Below are positions 42,224-51,015 of a stretch of 64,000 bases of DNA, piece by piece. The stretch spans positions 1 to 64,000 of the forward strand of contig NZ_JAUSBA010000070.1 in NCBI RefSeq assembly GCF_030652235.1. The letters run 5' to 3'. Every line of letters begins with the position of its first letter. The stretch's first letter is position 1. A program made the position numbers and the translations under genes. The notes under the pieces were generated by a model that searched no databases, was not told where the DNA came from, and was given only the letters and a program-made list of their open reading frames with translations. The DNA comes from Cypionkella sp. Its GTDB lineage: Bacteria > Pseudomonadota > Alphaproteobacteria > Rhodobacterales > Rhodobacteraceae.

Positions 42224-43090
42224 ATGAAATTGCTCAGCTATAACATCCAATACGGCTTTGGCGCCGACGGCCAGTATGACCTTGCCCGCGCCGCGAAAGT
42301 CGTGGGCGGTGCCGATATCATCGCCCTGCAAGAGGTCGAGCGCCACTGGTCGCGCACGGGCCACGACGATCAACCCGCCATCCTCGAACGCCTCTTGCCG
42401 AACCACTACACTGCCTACGGCCCGGCATTCGACATGGACGCCTCCACCACCGATGGCACCCGCGTGATCAACCGCCGCCGCCAGTTCGGCACCATGATCC
42501 TGTCGCGCTGGCCGATCATCTGGACCCGCCTGCACCTCTTGCCAATGCGCCGGATGATCACCCCGCTCAACACCCAAAACCCGGCGCTGGAAGCCCTTAT
42601 CCAAACCCCGCTCGGCCCGATCCGCGTATTGTCGATCCACCTCGCGCATGTCGGCACCGAAGAACGTCTGACCCAAATCGACCACCTGCTGAACCTGCAT
42701 GCCCAAACCCCGCGCACAGGCGGCCCGTGGAGCGGCACAGATGACGAACCCTCCCGCAACTGGACCGAATCCCAGCCCGAACCGCCCTGCCCACAAACCG
42801 CGATCTGGATGGGCGATTTCAACTGCGAACCCGAAAGCCGCGAACACGCCCGGATCACGGGGGCTACGCCCTACCACCCCGGCGCGCTTTATGCCGATGG
42901 CCTGACCAACGCCGTCGCGCATCTGGGCCAAACCCTGCACACACATGAGAAAATCATCGCCGGGCAAACCCGACTGCGCCAGTTGGACCATTGCTTTGTG
43001 ACCGCCGATCTGATCCCATATCTGCGCCACGCTTGGACAGATAACAGTCAAATCGCCTCAGATCATCACCCGCTCTGGGTCGAGATGTAG
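42224..43090 (+). CDS. endonuclease/exonuclease/phosphatase (EEP) family protein
   Basis: 288 aa. EEP motifs: MKLLSYNIQYG (Asn), IIALQEVERHW (catalytic Glu with QE), WMGDFNCEPES (GDFN) and the C-terminal SDHHPLWVEM (SDHxP). The fold covers nucleases, sphingomyelinases and phosphoinositide phosphatases; the insert of about 60 residues before GDFN is unusual but does not disclose the substrate. No signal peptide. The stop codon is inside a long terminator-like inverted repeat. Confidence 0.87.
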   Translation: MKLLSYNIQYGFGADGQYDLARAAKVVGGADIIALQEVERHWSRTGHDDQPAILERLLPNHYTAYGPAFDMDASTTDGTRVINRRRQFGTMILSRWPIIWTRLHLLPMRRMITPLNTQNPALEALIQTPLGPIRVLSIHLAHVGTEERLTQIDHLLNLHAQTPRTGGPWSGTDDEPSRNWTESQPEPPCPQTAIWMGDFNCEPESREHARITGATPYHPGALYADGLTNAVAHLGQTLHTHEKIIAGQTRLRQLDHCFVTADLIPYLRHAWTDNSQIASDHHPLWVEM

Positions 43091-43143
43091 GATGGGGTTT
43101 CACCCCATCATGACATGCGCGGTGGGGTGAAACCCCACCCTAC
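43087..43143. terminator. long inverted repeat between convergent genes
   Basis: Arms 43087-43107 and 43123-43143 are complementary at 20 of 21 positions, beginning GTAGGATGGGGTTTCACCCC. It covers the stop codons of both the EEP gene and the convergent aminotransferase and should act as a bidirectional terminator. A close relative is at 60763-60820. Confidence 0.8.
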
Positions 43144-44459
43144 ACCCTAGCCAAAACGCCCTCAAACGCCGCCATGAACGTATCAACATTGGCCTTTGAA
43201 AACACCAGCGGCGGCCTGATCTTCAAAACATTCGACCTTGGCCCGGTGGCCGAGATCAACACCCGCGCCGCGCGCAAGCCGTTGACGATCCGCCCGGTTT
43301 TCGCTGCATCCGCAGCAAGCGGCCCGCCCGAGACAATCTCTTGCCCCAAAAACAGCCCCGCCGCCCGCAACGGCCCAAGGCAATCAAACCGCCCAGCCAG
43401 CCCGCGCAGACCATCGGCAAAATAGCCGCCCACCAGCCGCGCATTTTCCTGCAAGCCTTCGGACTCGATCACCTCCAGCACCGCCATCGCCGTCGCCGCA
43501 GCCACCGCATTGCCGCCGAAGGTGTTGAAATACCGCGCTTTTGCGCCAAACGCCGCGATGACGTCTGGCCGCATCACCAGCCCCGCCACCGGATAGCCAT
43601 TGCCCATCGGCTTGCCCAAACTGACCAGATCGGGCACCAGACCATGGCGCTGAAACCCCCACATCGTCTCGCCACAGCGGCCAAATCCCGGTTGCACCTC
43701 GTCGGCGATAAACACCCCACCCGCCGCCCGAATGGCCGCCACAGCTGGGGCCAAAAACCCCGCGGGCGCCTCAAACACGCCATCGGACGAGAAAATCGTA
43801 TCGACAATCAGCCCGGCTGGCTTGATGCCATGCCGCAGCATATCGTCAATCGCCGCCTGCACTTCTGCCGCAAAGTCCGCGCCCAAATCCCCCGTCATCC
43901 GCAACGGATCAGGCGCGCGGACGGTGCGCACATGCTCGCCCAAAGCCACGCCTTCGCCAAGGCTGGGAGACATCCCTGCCATCGCATACGTCACACCGTG
44001 ATAAGCGTTTTCCGTGACGATAAACCCGGTGCCGCCGGTATGGGCGCGGGCAATCCGAAACGCCAGATCATTGGCCTCGGAACCCGTGCAGGTGAACATC
44101 ACATGACTTAATGCGGCAGGGAACGTCGCCAACAACCGCTCGGCATAATCCAGCACTGTATCGTGCAAATAGCGCGTATGGCTTGATAAAATGGCCGCCT
44201 GCCGCGCTGTTGCAGCCACCACAGCCGGATGACAATGCCCGACGCTCGCCACATTGTTATATGTATCTAAATAGGCGTTGCCCGCGCCATCGTACAGCCA
44301 CACCCCCTCACCGCGCACCAGATGCACCGGGGTCTCATAGAACAACCGATAGGCGGGCCCCAAAGCCTTTGCCCGTCGCGCCACCAACGCCTGATCGGCA
44401 GCCGATAAATCGCCTTTGCCCGGCACATAGGCATTCACCATGGTTCCGTCGTTTTTCAT
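43140..44459 (-). CDS. class III PLP aminotransferase / phospho-lyase-like
   Basis: 439 aa, fold type I class III. The PLP lysine is in LVSLGKPMGNGYPVAG, preceded by the Asp of VFIADEVQPGFGR. YLDTYNNVASVGHCHP and ENAYHGVTYAMAG are characteristic of the AGXT2-like subgroup that includes ethanolamine-phosphate and phosphohydroxylysine phospho-lyases. It overlaps a small-molecule kinase upstream (ATGA); kinase plus this aminotransferase subgroup is the arrangement seen in hydroxylysine breakdown. An omega-aminotransferase cannot be excluded. Confidence 0.85.
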   Translation of the reverse strand: MKNDGTMVNAYVPGKGDLSAADQALVARRAKALGPAYRLFYETPVHLVRGEGVWLYDGAGNAYLDTYNNVASVGHCHPAVVAATARQAAILSSHTRYLHDTVLDYAERLLATFPAALSHVMFTCTGSEANDLAFRIARAHTGGTGFIVTENAYHGVTYAMAGMSPSLGEGVALGEHVRTVRAPDPLRMTGDLGADFAAEVQAAIDDMLRHGIKPAGLIVDTIFSSDGVFEAPAGFLAPAVAAIRAAGGVFIADEVQPGFGRCGETMWGFQRHGLVPDLVSLGKPMGNGYPVAGLVMRPDVIAAFGAKARYFNTFGGNAVAAATAMAVLEVIESEGLQENARLVGGYFADGLRGLAGRFDCLGPLRAAGLFLGQEIVSGGPLAADAAKTGRIVNGLRAARVLISATGPRSNVLKIRPPLVFSKANVDTFMAAFEGVLARV

Positions 44460-45472
44460 AGGGCCTCCAAGGCGTTAAGCAAATCGGCGGCGGGCACGGC
44501 GGCAAGCGAGGTTAACCCCTCCCGCGCGGTGGCGACATTGCGCAGAATATAGGGTGCATTATCAGGATAGCGCTGCGCCCGCGCCGAGGTGACGGTGATC
44601 GTCGTCAACATCCGCGTCGCCACCAGATCGGGAAACAACCGCGCCTCAGCGGCAGTCAACGGCAAGACCGCGTGATAGGCACGCGCGAAGTTCAGTAGGC
44701 TTTGCAACGGCTTACCCGGATCAACGCAATAAGACGCTGCAATCGCTGCATCGCAGATCAGCGGCGTGCGCACCATATCGCCGAAATCCAAAACCCCGGC
44801 GATCTCGTCAGGATTATCCGGGGATACCAGCACATTATGCGGGTTCAGATCGTTGTGCACCACCTGCCAGCGCAGCCCCGCCAATGCGGGCGCTATCGCG
44901 TCAAACCGATCCAGCGCCGCCACCGCAAGCGCCTGCAAATCATCAGGCACCGCAGGCAGCATCGGGCGCAAGGCGCTGGCCTGCTTGATATCCCATTGCA
45001 ACACATAGCCTGCCGCAGGATGCGCAAACCCGGCCAGCCCAAGCGTCAACCGCGCCGCCATCGCCGCCATCGCGCGGGCCTGCGCCGGGCTGCGCGGCGT
45101 CACATGCTGCGGCACCCCTTCCAGATAGGTCAGCAGCCGCAAGGTGCCCTGCGGTATGATCACCTCGGTCGCCCCGCTGGTGGTGCGGATCACCTTTGGC
45201 ACCGGCAACCCCGACCCCTCCAGATGCAGCAACGCCTTGGTCTGCAAATCGGTGACCGCAAACGGCTCGGCGGGGTTGGCGAGTTTCAAGACATATGCCT
45301 GCGTCGGCGCCTGATCTGTGGCCGTGATGCGGATGTTCAGATCGCGTTCCGAGGTCAGCCGTTTCAGCGCGCCCGTCACGCCAAAATGCGCGCGCGCAAG
45401 CTTTGCGGCCTCGGCATCGCAAAGCGTTGGAGGGGCGGAGGACAACAACTCGCCCAAGCGCGTATCGGTCAT
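44456..45472 (-). CDS. APH-fold small-molecule kinase (hydroxylysine/homoserine-kinase-like)
   Basis: 338 aa from the ATG at 45472; the longer frame has no family character. Kinase motifs: the catalytic loop VVHNDLNPHNVLVS (HxDxxxxN) and the metal site GVLDFGDM (DFGD). An N-terminal lobe with the ATP-lysine strand AYVLKLANP is also present. Choline/hydroxylysine-type phosphotransferases share this pattern. Translational coupling to the class III aminotransferase implies that its phosphorylated product is used by that enzyme. Confidence 0.85.
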   Translation of the reverse strand: MTDTRLGELLSSAPPTLCDAEAAKLARAHFGVTGALKRLTSERDLNIRITATDQAPTQAYVLKLANPAEPFAVTDLQTKALLHLEGSGLPVPKVIRTTSGATEVIIPQGTLRLLTYLEGVPQHVTPRSPAQARAMAAMAARLTLGLAGFAHPAAGYVLQWDIKQASALRPMLPAVPDDLQALAVAALDRFDAIAPALAGLRWQVVHNDLNPHNVLVSPDNPDEIAGVLDFGDMVRTPLICDAAIAASYCVDPGKPLQSLLNFARAYHAVLPLTAAEARLFPDLVATRMLTTITVTSARAQRYPDNAPYILRNVATAREGLTSLAAVPAADLLNALEAL

Positions 45473-45626
45473 GGCAATCCCGGTTCTGATCGGGCGCATC
45501 AGGCCTTCAAGGTGGCGAAGTGTCAAGCGCTGCGGCACTGTTTTGATCGCGCAGGGCAGAGCGCAGAGCTTAACAAGCCGTGAACGCCATAGATCTAACT
45601 CTTTGAAATCATATAAACCATCGCCT

Positions 45627-45642
45627 TGTCCACGCGTGGACA
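45627..45642. promoter_or_regulatory. perfect 16-bp palindrome upstream of the CbiX-like gene
   Basis: TGTCCACGCGTGGACA is perfectly self-complementary, and the flanks CT and AAG partly extend it. It lies in the 243-bp divergent spacer between the kinase and the chelatase-like gene, 74 bp before the latter. A near copy is at 15308-15323. Confidence 0.5.
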
Positions 45643-45715
45643 CAAGGCCCGCCACAGCAAAACCCTTGCCGCGCGCCCGCCTTGCTCTAGATTGCGAAAT
45701 AACAAAGGAACCCCG

Positions 45716-46429
45716 ATGCCCCCCGTCCTGATCACAGCCCACGGCCAACCTTCCAACCCCGCCCTCGCTGCGGCAGAACTGGCCGATCTGGCAGCCAAAG
45801 TGGCGCAATTCCTACCCGGCCAAATCGTCGCCTCGGCCACCCTCGCCGAACCCGAAGCCCTCAGCGAAGCCATTGCCAAACTCGGGCCCGGCGGCCTGCT
45901 GTTCCCCCTGTTCATGGCTGGCGGCTGGTTCACCCGCACCCACCTTCCCGCCCGCCTGACCGCCGCAGGGGCACAAGACTGGCAGGTGCTAGAGCCGCTG
46001 GGCTGCCTCACCGCCCTGCACGACCTCGTCGTAAAGGTGGCACGCGAAGCCCAGCAAACCCGCCAAGGCCCGATCCTGCTGGCGGCGCACGGCTCGTCCA
46101 AAACCTCGGTCCCGTCTGACATCGCCACCCATGTCGCGGCCAAGATCCACGCAGAACTTGGCTGCAAGGTTCATGTCGCCTTCATCGACCAGCCCCCCCA
46201 ACTGAAAGACCTCCCCCCGCTCGGAGATCAATCCATCTGTCTGCCGTTCTTCGCAGCCTCGGGCGGCCATGTCACCACCGATATCCCCGCCTCCCTGACG
46301 CAATCAGGTTTCAGCGGAACCCTGCTGCCCGCTCTCGGCCTGCGCCCGGAAATCCCAGCCCTGATCGCCGAAGCCATCCGGGTGGCAAGTCCGGTTTGTG
46401 TGCAGGAGTGTCGGTATAAGCGCGGCTAA
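45716..46429 (+). CDS. CbiX/SirB-like sirohydrochlorin chelatase family protein
   Basis: 237 aa from the ATG at 45716 with an AAAGGA ribosome site. Two CbiX-type half-domains are seen: VLITAHGQPSNP (residues about 3-14) and ILLAAHGSSKTSVP (about 120-133), with the metal-binding His of AHG in each, and a C-terminal LPFFAASGGHVTTDIP. The family inserts Co2+ or Fe2+ into sirohydrochlorin for cobalamin or sirohaem. No other tetrapyrrole genes are nearby, so the exact metal is open. Confidence 0.82.
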   Translation: MPPVLITAHGQPSNPALAAAELADLAAKVAQFLPGQIVASATLAEPEALSEAIAKLGPGGLLFPLFMAGGWFTRTHLPARLTAAGAQDWQVLEPLGCLTALHDLVVKVAREAQQTRQGPILLAAHGSSKTSVPSDIATHVAAKIHAELGCKVHVAFIDQPPQLKDLPPLGDQSICLPFFAASGGHVTTDIPASLTQSGFSGTLLPALGLRPEIPALIAEAIRVASPVCVQECRYKRG

Positions 46430-46453
46430 CGCCACTCTCTTTGCAGAACAAAG

Positions 46454-46541
46454 CAGCCTCCGGCGGGGATATTTGAGCACAGAGGATGACCCTGCCGCCA
46501 ATGATTTCATCTTGGCCTAAATACTCCCGCCGGAGGCAGCC
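46454..46541. repeat. inverted pair of the GGAGTATTT repeat
   Basis: GCAGCCTCCGGCGGGGATAT (46454 on) and its inverse partner ending ACTCCCGCCGGAGGCAGC (to 46541) face each other between the converging chelatase and glutamine-synthetase-like genes. They may form a bidirectional terminator. The right copy also carries the TCATCTTGGCC tail of the family. Confidence 0.7.
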
Positions 46542-46554
46542 GACCTCTCAGCCC

Positions 46555-47949
46555 TCAAACCGTATGCAGATAAAGATCGAAATCCACCTCTGACACCGTC
46601 CGCATCACCCGCGCGTATTCTGCCGATTTGATCGCGGTGAAGGTGCGGTGCATATCCTCGCCCAAGGCATCTTTCAGGAACGATGAAGCCTTAGCCGCCT
46701 CAATCGCTGATCGCCAATCGACCGGAATTGGTGGGGCGTCTGACGCATCGGTATAGCCGTTGCCGGTGGTTTCCGGCCCCGGATTTATCCGGTTGGTCAT
46801 GCCATGCCGCACGCCAGCCAGCACGGTGGCCGCCACCAGATAGGCGTTGGCATCCACACCTGCCGGGCGATGTTCAATGCGGCGGGCGCGGATATCGCCT
46901 GCGGGGATGCGCAGCGCGACCGAGCGGTTGTTCACGCCCCAAGTCGGCGACACCGGAGCGTAAGAGTTGGAGGCAAAGCGGCGCCAAGAATTGGCGTGCG
47001 GCGCGAACACCAGCATCGACTCGGCCATTGTGGCGCGCAGGCCACCAATCGCGTGTAGGACCGCGTCGTTATACTTGCCCTCGACTGCCTCGATGAAGAT
47101 GTTCTTGCCCTGATCATTCAGCATCGAGACGTGGAAATGCATGCCCGATCCGGCGTAATTCTCATTCGGTTTCGCCATGAAACAGGCGGTCACACCATGC
47201 TGACGGGCATGGTAGCGCACCATCCGTTTTAACCGCAAAAGATCATCCGCCGCCTGCATTACGTCTTCGCGGTAGTGCAACGTCAGCTCGTACTGCCCCG
47301 GCGCAAATTCGGAAATCAGCGTTTCCGCCTTGATCCCGGCCTTCGCAGCATCGGCGTATACATCGTTGAACAAAGGCAACATACCGTGCAGCTGATCCAC
47401 CGAATACACGTCAGTCTTAGAGTTGCGCCGCCCGTCCAAAACATCGCGGGCGGGCACCATTTTACCATCAGGGCCGCGTTCATTGGCCAGCAGGAAGAAT
47501 TCCAACTCGAACGCGCCTGCGGGGTGCAGACCTTCGGTGGCCAACGCATCGACTTGGCGTTGCATGGCATGGCGCGGGTCCGATGACATCGGCGTGCCGT
47601 CAAGGTTATAGACGCACATCAACACTTCGCCGCGCGGTGGTTTGGTGGCGTGGATCGGGCGCAACGTACCCGGAATCGGCCAAGCCCGCCGATCCCCGTC
47701 GCCCTGATCCCAGATCAACCCGGTTTCATGCACATCCTCGCCACAGATATCGAGGCCAAGGATCGAAATTGGCAAATGCCGCCCAGATTTGAACATGCCC
47801 AAAAGTTCATGCCGCCGGATGATCTTGCCGCGACCAATGCCATTGGCATCGTGCAGCACGATGTCAAACGCCTCAATTTCGGGGTGGGCATCAAGGAAGG
47901 CTTCGGCTTCGGCGAGGGTGGAGCCGGAGGGGCTGTGCGTATCGGTCAT
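46555..47949 (-). CDS. glutamine-synthetase-like gamma-glutamyl ligase (PuuA type)
   Basis: 464 aa from the ATG at 47949. GS core motifs: FELEFFLL (metal Glu), EFAPGQYELTLHYRED, NYAGSGMHFHVSM (ATP/metal His), and NRSVALRIPAGDIRARRIEHRPAGVDANAYL in place of the canonical NRSA/RIEYR blocks. The length and these motifs fit the PuuA/GlnA-III ligases that join glutamate to polyamines or other amines rather than ammonia. The start is 7 bp after the class III aminotransferase stop. It probably gamma-glutamylates an amine arising from the arginine pathway; substrate inferred. Confidence 0.82.
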   Translation of the reverse strand: MTDTHSPSGSTLAEAEAFLDAHPEIEAFDIVLHDANGIGRGKIIRRHELLGMFKSGRHLPISILGLDICGEDVHETGLIWDQGDGDRRAWPIPGTLRPIHATKPPRGEVLMCVYNLDGTPMSSDPRHAMQRQVDALATEGLHPAGAFELEFFLLANERGPDGKMVPARDVLDGRRNSKTDVYSVDQLHGMLPLFNDVYADAAKAGIKAETLISEFAPGQYELTLHYREDVMQAADDLLRLKRMVRYHARQHGVTACFMAKPNENYAGSGMHFHVSMLNDQGKNIFIEAVEGKYNDAVLHAIGGLRATMAESMLVFAPHANSWRRFASNSYAPVSPTWGVNNRSVALRIPAGDIRARRIEHRPAGVDANAYLVAATVLAGVRHGMTNRINPGPETTGNGYTDASDAPPIPVDWRSAIEAAKASSFLKDALGEDMHRTFTAIKSAEYARVMRTVSEVDFDLYLHTV

Positions 47950-47956
47950 GGCTATC

Positions 47957-49321
47957 TCAAAATAGGTCGGAAAGGGTTTCGTCAAAGGCGGCGATCAGGC
48001 GATCGACCTGACGTTTCTTGGTGGCGGGGCTGATCAGCATCATATTGTGGAACGGCGCGATCAGGCAGCCGCGATTGAGCAATGCCACATGCAGCGCGGA
48101 TTCGACGCTCGGCTGATGCGCCAACGCAGCCTCGGTGCCATTGTGCAACGGACCGGGGGCGCAGATGAACTCCACCCGCGCGCCAACCCGCACCACATGC
48201 CACGGCGCTTTGTGCTGGGCGATGGACTTGCCAAGACCCTGCGCCAGGCGATGCGCGAGGCTTTCCATATGGGCATAGTTTTTCGCCGTCATCACGTCCG
48301 AAAGCGTGGCTTTCAGACAGGCGAACTGCATCGGATTGGCCGAAAGCGTGGTGCCCATACCGGAATGTCCCGGCGGGCGGGCGGCGTTGACGGCCTCATA
48401 ACGGGCAGCGGTTTCCGGGGTAAGGCCCCAGACGGCGGTGGGCATACCGCCCGCCACGCATTTGCCGACGACAAACATATCGGGCGTCAGGCCGTGCACG
48501 CCCGTAAATCCGCCCAAACCGCTGGAAATCGTATGAGTCTCGTCGATCATCAGTAACGCGCCGTATTTCAGGGACAGCGCGCGCAGGCCAGCATGAAAAC
48601 CGGGATCGGGTAACACCATGCACGAATTGGTCATCACCGGCTCGGTCAGGATGGCGGCGACATCGCCCTTGGCGAGCGCCGCCTCAACCGCGCTTAGGTC
48701 GTTGAATTCGCAAGCAACCGCACCAAGGGTGAGGTCGGCCACTTGCCCCATCAGCCCTTCGCGGTTCTGCGTGATACCGTTGGAAAGCTCGACCATCGTG
48801 TCATCGACAGTGCCGTGATAGCAGCCGTTGAACACCAGAATTTTCGCGCGGCCCGTGATGGCGCGGGCGACGCGAATTGCGAAACGGTTGGCATCTGTGG
48901 CGGTGGTGGCGATCTGCCAGCGGAAATCGCCGAAACGTTCGGTCAATAGGCGGCCGGCGTCCAAAGCGTCCTCGGAGGGCAGCATATAGGTCAGCCCGCG
49001 CGCGGCTTGGCGGCGGATGGCTTTGGCGACGGGGGCAGGCGAATGGCCGAACATGCTGCCGGTGTCGCCCAGACAGAAATCGTCGATCTCATAGCCGTCA
49101 ATATCGGTGATCCGTGCAGCCTTGGCCTTGGTGATCAGTGGCAGATGCGGCATCGGCCAGTCTTTCATCCAATGCAGCGGCACGCCGTCAAGGAACACAT
49201 CCGCGCCGTGATCCAGTGCTGCCCGCGCTTTTGGGCGGCCCTGCGCAAAGCGTTTGGCTTCGCGGGCGCGCAGCTTTTCCAGACGGTCTGGGTGAATTCC
49301 GGCGATCAGAGACTGGGACAT
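47957..49321 (-). CDS. class III aminotransferase, GSA-like
   Basis: 454 aa. The PLP site is MFVVGKCVAGGMPTAVWGL with Lys, and the cofactor Asp lies in LLMIDETHTIS. VFNGCYHGTVDDTMVEL and FGHSPAPVAKAI resemble glutamate-1-semialdehyde aminomutase-like aminotransferases. It may transfer the amino group of a diamine or gamma-amino acid. It is the fourth gene in the leftward TetR-headed operon, separated from aruI by a 125-bp spacer with palindromes and a terminator. Confidence 0.83.
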   Translation of the reverse strand: MSQSLIAGIHPDRLEKLRAREAKRFAQGRPKARAALDHGADVFLDGVPLHWMKDWPMPHLPLITKAKAARITDIDGYEIDDFCLGDTGSMFGHSPAPVAKAIRRQAARGLTYMLPSEDALDAGRLLTERFGDFRWQIATTATDANRFAIRVARAITGRAKILVFNGCYHGTVDDTMVELSNGITQNREGLMGQVADLTLGAVACEFNDLSAVEAALAKGDVAAILTEPVMTNSCMVLPDPGFHAGLRALSLKYGALLMIDETHTISSGLGGFTGVHGLTPDMFVVGKCVAGGMPTAVWGLTPETAARYEAVNAARPPGHSGMGTTLSANPMQFACLKATLSDVMTAKNYAHMESLAHRLAQGLGKSIAQHKAPWHVVRVGARVEFICAPGPLHNGTEAALAHQPSVESALHVALLNRGCLIAPFHNMMLISPATKKRQVDRLIAAFDETLSDLF

Positions 49322-49366
49322 CAGGGAACCTTTCAGGACTTATCGCTTTATGCCAAATAATTTGAT

Positions 49367-49445
49367 CAAAAGAAAGGGGCGCAACAGCTGCGCCCCGAAA
49401 TCGGAATTTGCGCGAATTCCGTCTACGATTTTCGCGCGAAAATCG
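49367..49445 (-). terminator. terminator plus stacked palindromes after aruI
   Basis: On the minus strand GGGGCGCA-GCTGT-TGCGCCCC is followed by TTTCTTTT, an intrinsic terminator (plus 49367-49397). Upstream of it are the dyad GGAATT/AATTCC (49403-49420) and the perfect 20-bp palindrome CGATTTTCGCGCGAAAATCG (49426-49445), one base after the aruI stop. Together they should lower expression of the downstream aminotransferase and ligase. Confidence 0.7.
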
Positions 49446-49446
49446 G

Positions 49447-51015
49447 CTACCTTGCCACCCGCACCTCGATCATGCGTGGGCCGTCGTGCGGCTGGATCAG
49501 CGCCGCGTGCAGCGCCTCGGGGTCCAGCGCCACGCTCGCAAACGGCAGATCGCAGGCCGCCGCAAACGGTTCCATGTTGAGGGGTGAGGGCGAACACCCG
49601 ATCACCTCGGTATTTGCTCCGCGCATCGCATCGGCGATCTCGCCGAAGGCCGCGTTGTTCCACACGACATAGGTGATCGGCAGCTGTTCATCCACCGCCG
49701 TGCGCAACTCGCCGGGGCTGAACTGCAAACCGCCATCGCCGATCAGGCAGATCACTTCCGCCCCCGGTGCCGCCAAAGCCGCTCCTACGGCAGCGCCCGG
49801 CCCATAACCCAAAGCGCCGAATCCCGTGGCCGCGTTGAAGAAGCCCCCCGCGCGATCGTGATCATAATACAGGTTCGCGGCATAGATGGCTTGGGTGCTG
49901 TCGCCGACGATCAGTGCGCCCGGCATGGCGCTGCGGATGGTTTCCACCATTTCCAGCCGCCCCGGCATCAGTACATCTAGCTCGCCAAGCTCAGCGCGCG
50001 CCGCCACCCGAGTCCTCTGCGCCCGCGCCGCGCCATCCGTCTTCTTCTGCGACACCAGAGGCGACAGCGCCGCCATCACCGCCCCGGCATCGCCATGCAG
50101 TGCAACGCCCGCCTTGTGCCGCTCCAACTGCTTGGCACAAATATCCACCCGGATCATCCCCGACAGATCGGGAAAGCCGCCGCGCACATACATGTCGTAA
50201 TCGGTCGGGCCAAATTCAGTGCCAATCGCCAACACCTGATCCGCCTGCGCAATCAACGCGCGCGGCGCATCCAAGCTGGGCGAGGCCGGCACCACCAACC
50301 GATGGCCATACATCATGCCGCGCGCATTCACCGTCTGCACAACCGGAGCGTCCAGCTTCTCAGCTAAGGCCTGCAACGCGGCTTCTTGCCCGCGCGCCCC
50401 ACCGCCTGCCAAGATCACCACTGACTGCGCCGCGTTCAACTTCGCCACCGCCACCGAAACATCCGGCACCGCTGCCACGGGTAACGCGGCAGGCGCGGGC
50501 AATTCCGCACAGTCCAATGGCATCACGTCGGTCGGCACTTCGATATGCACAGGCCCCGGTCGCCCGGTTGCCATCGTGGCAAAGGCCCAGTCCAAAACCT
50601 CACCGACCTCAGACGCATCCCTGATCTGCCGCGTCGGGCACAAGGGCCGCACCATCGCCGCCTGATCCGGCAGCTCATGCAGCAAGCCCAAGCCCAAGCC
50701 CAACGAATCGCGGCGGTTCACGCCCGAGATCACCAACATCGGCACCGAATCCGCCGCCGCTTGCCCCATCGCGGTCAAAGCGTTCAAAATCCCCGGCCCG
50801 GTGATCACCAAGGCCACCCCCGGCTTGCCGGACACCCGCGCATAGCCATCGGCCATAAAGGCGCAGCCCTGCTCGTGCCGCGCCGTAACATGCCGAACTG
50901 GCGACCCCGACAGCCCGCGATACATCTCGACGGTATGCACGCCGGGGATGCCAAAAATCACCTCAACCCCGCGCGCAGCCAGACCTTCAACCAAACGCTC
51001 ACCAACCGTTTTCAT
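49447..51015 (-). CDS. aruI: ThDP-dependent 2-oxoacid decarboxylase, AruI-like (5-guanidino-2-oxopentanoate decarboxylase)
   Basis: 522 aa from the ATG at 51015, which overlaps the aruH-like gene. The acetolactate-synthase fold shows FGIPGVHTVEMYRGL and the catalytic Glu in RHEQGCAFMADGYARV. The ThDP/Mg motif is GDGGLQFSPGELRTAVDEQL followed by VVWNN. The PGVHTVEMYRG opening and the coupled aminotransferase are what I associate with AruI, which decarboxylates the arginine 2-oxoacid to 4-guanidinobutyraldehyde. A general acetolactate-synthase-like function cannot be excluded without a search. Confidence 0.82.
   Translation of the reverse strand: MKTVGERLVEGLAARGVEVIFGIPGVHTVEMYRGLSGSPVRHVTARHEQGCAFMADGYARVSGKPGVALVITGPGILNALTAMGQAAADSVPMLVISGVNRRDSLGLGLGLLHELPDQAAMVRPLCPTRQIRDASEVGEVLDWAFATMATGRPGPVHIEVPTDVMPLDCAELPAPAALPVAAVPDVSVAVAKLNAAQSVVILAGGGARGQEAALQALAEKLDAPVVQTVNARGMMYGHRLVVPASPSLDAPRALIAQADQVLAIGTEFGPTDYDMYVRGGFPDLSGMIRVDICAKQLERHKAGVALHGDAGAVMAALSPLVSQKKTDGAARAQRTRVAARAELGELDVLMPGRLEMVETIRSAMPGALIVGDSTQAIYAANLYYDHDRAGGFFNAATGFGALGYGPGAAVGAALAAPGAEVICLIGDGGLQFSPGELRTAVDEQLPITYVVWNNAAFGEIADAMRGANTEVIGCSPSPLNMEPFAAACDLPFASVALDPEALHAALIQPHDGPRMIEVRVAR

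Noticed and set aside
44456-45808. 450-aa version of the APH-type kinase
   Set aside because: Residues before MTDTRLGELL are non-conserved and cross the palindrome-bearing spacer; the 338-aa form is the usual family size.
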